From: Oscillospiraceae bacterium | Lineage (GTDB): Bacteria > Bacillota > Clostridia > Oscillospirales > Ruminococcaceae | Length of the DNA: 5,034 bases | Assembly (NCBI GenBank): GCA_016295545.1 | Contig: JAEDLA010000130.1 | Coordinates: 1 to 5,034, forward strand | Direction: 5' to 3' | Part shown: positions 4,870 through 5,034 of the stretch, one piece after another | Layout: every line of letters starts with the position of its first letter | How positions within the stretch are numbered: position 1 is the first letter of the stretch | Notes under the pieces: model-generated | Told to the model about the DNA's origin: nothing | Databases searched by the model: none | Seen by the model: the letters and a program-made list of their open reading frames with translations, nothing else | Position numbers and translations under genes: made by a program

Positions 4870-4946
4870 GGCGGTATAGCTCAGCTGGCTAGAGCACTTG
4901 GTTCATACCCAGGGGGTCGTAGGTTCAAGTCCTACTGCCGCTACCA
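4870..4946 (+). tRNA. tRNA-Met (CAT), elongator type
   Basis: The 77-nt cloverleaf is complete with an encoded CCA end. The acceptor pairs GGCGGTA (4870-4876) with TGCCGCT (4936-4942), including the G1-U72 wobble found in Bacillus elongator tRNA-Met, then A and CCA (4944-4946). The D stem is GCTC/GAGC (4879-4882, 4892-4895), and the anticodon stem CTTGG/CCAGG carries anticodon CAT at 4904-4906. The T arm is GTAGG-TTCAAGT-CCTAC (4919-4935). Initiator features are missing: no C1-A72 mismatch and no run of three G-C pairs at the anticodon stem. A lysidine-modified Ile-CAT tRNA is less likely because the loop reads TTCATAC as in elongator Met. Confidence 0.96.
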
Positions 4947-4950
4947 CTTA

Positions 4951-4975
4951 AAAGCTGTCGATTTTCGACAGCTTT
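4951..4975 (+). terminator. Perfect 11-bp hairpin between the two tRNAs (weak terminator or processing element)
   Basis: AAAGCTGTCGA (4951-4961), loop TTT, TCGACAGCTTT (4965-4975). It starts 4 nt after the tRNA-Met CCA and ends 4 nt before tRNA-Glu. Only three Ts close the stem, followed by ATAT, so termination would be incomplete at best. It could tune the Met:Glu transcript ratio or act as a cleavage or spacer element for tRNA maturation. Confidence 0.6.
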
Positions 4976-4979
4976 ATAT

Positions 4980-5034
4980 GGCCCGTTGGTCAAGAGGTTA
5001 AGACGACGCCCTTTCACGGCGTAATCATGGGTTC
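4980..5034 (+). tRNA. tRNA-Glu (TTC), truncated at window edge
   Basis: The first 55 nt of a tRNA: acceptor 5' strand GGCCCGT (4980-4986), short D stem GTC/GAC (4989-4991, 5002-5004), anticodon stem ACGCC/GGCGT (5006-5010, 5018-5022) and loop CTTTCAC with anticodon TTC at 5013-5015. The sequence ends in the T loop (GGGTTC). It closely resembles standard Firmicute tRNA-Glu, and more tRNAs may follow outside the window. Confidence 0.93.

Noticed and set aside
1..5034. CRISPR arrays, insertion sequences, prophage or integrase traces near the tRNAs
   Set aside because: There are no spaced direct repeats, transposase-like proteins or repeated tRNA 3' ends in the window.

Overview
The window looks like a chromosomal segment of a moderately low-GC Gram-positive anaerobe. 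The strong AAGGAGG-type ribosome sites, sigma-A promoters close to consensus, a lipobox signal peptide, CCA-encoding tRNA genes and the protein styles all fit Clostridia, probably a Ruminococcus-like member of the Oscillospiraceae. The genus is an inference. I see no insertion sequence, CRISPR array, phage gene or attachment site.

Layout. (1) 1-720, minus strand: a MarR-family repressor gene followed by the first 49 codons of an ABC exporter half-transporter that runs off the left edge. A perfect TTGACA-17-TATAAT promoter drives marR. The same 14-bp inverted repeat occurs twice, once over the predicted marR start point and once just ahead of the exporter's ribosome site, which suggests autoregulated drug or toxicant efflux. 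(2) 721-995: spacer holding the divergent promoter and a folded leader. (3) 996-3918, plus strand: a complete three-gene ABC importer (lipoprotein, permease, ATPase) of the TrpXYZ-like family, whose characterised members take up aromatic amino acids. A 135-nt structured spacer separates the lipoprotein gene from the permease gene; permease and ATPase genes are one base apart. A strong intrinsic terminator closes the operon at 3937-3984. (4) 4030-4715: a promoter and a single gene for a small membrane-anchored protein that I do not recognise. (5) 4801-5034: a strong promoter and a tRNA cluster, elongator tRNA-Met(CAT) then tRNA-Glu(TTC), the latter cut by the right edge. Perfect hairpins lie in the tRNA leader and between the two tRNAs.

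The importer genes plausibly work as one unit: the lipoprotein captures the ligand outside the membrane, the permease forms the channel, and the ATPase powers it. The exporter/MarR pair is a separate, divergently transcribed unit. None of the core genes is novel in kind. The least explained parts are the folded RNA between the lipoprotein and permease genes, with two competing pairings, the doubled MarR operator, the small membrane protein, and the hairpins in the tRNA transcript.
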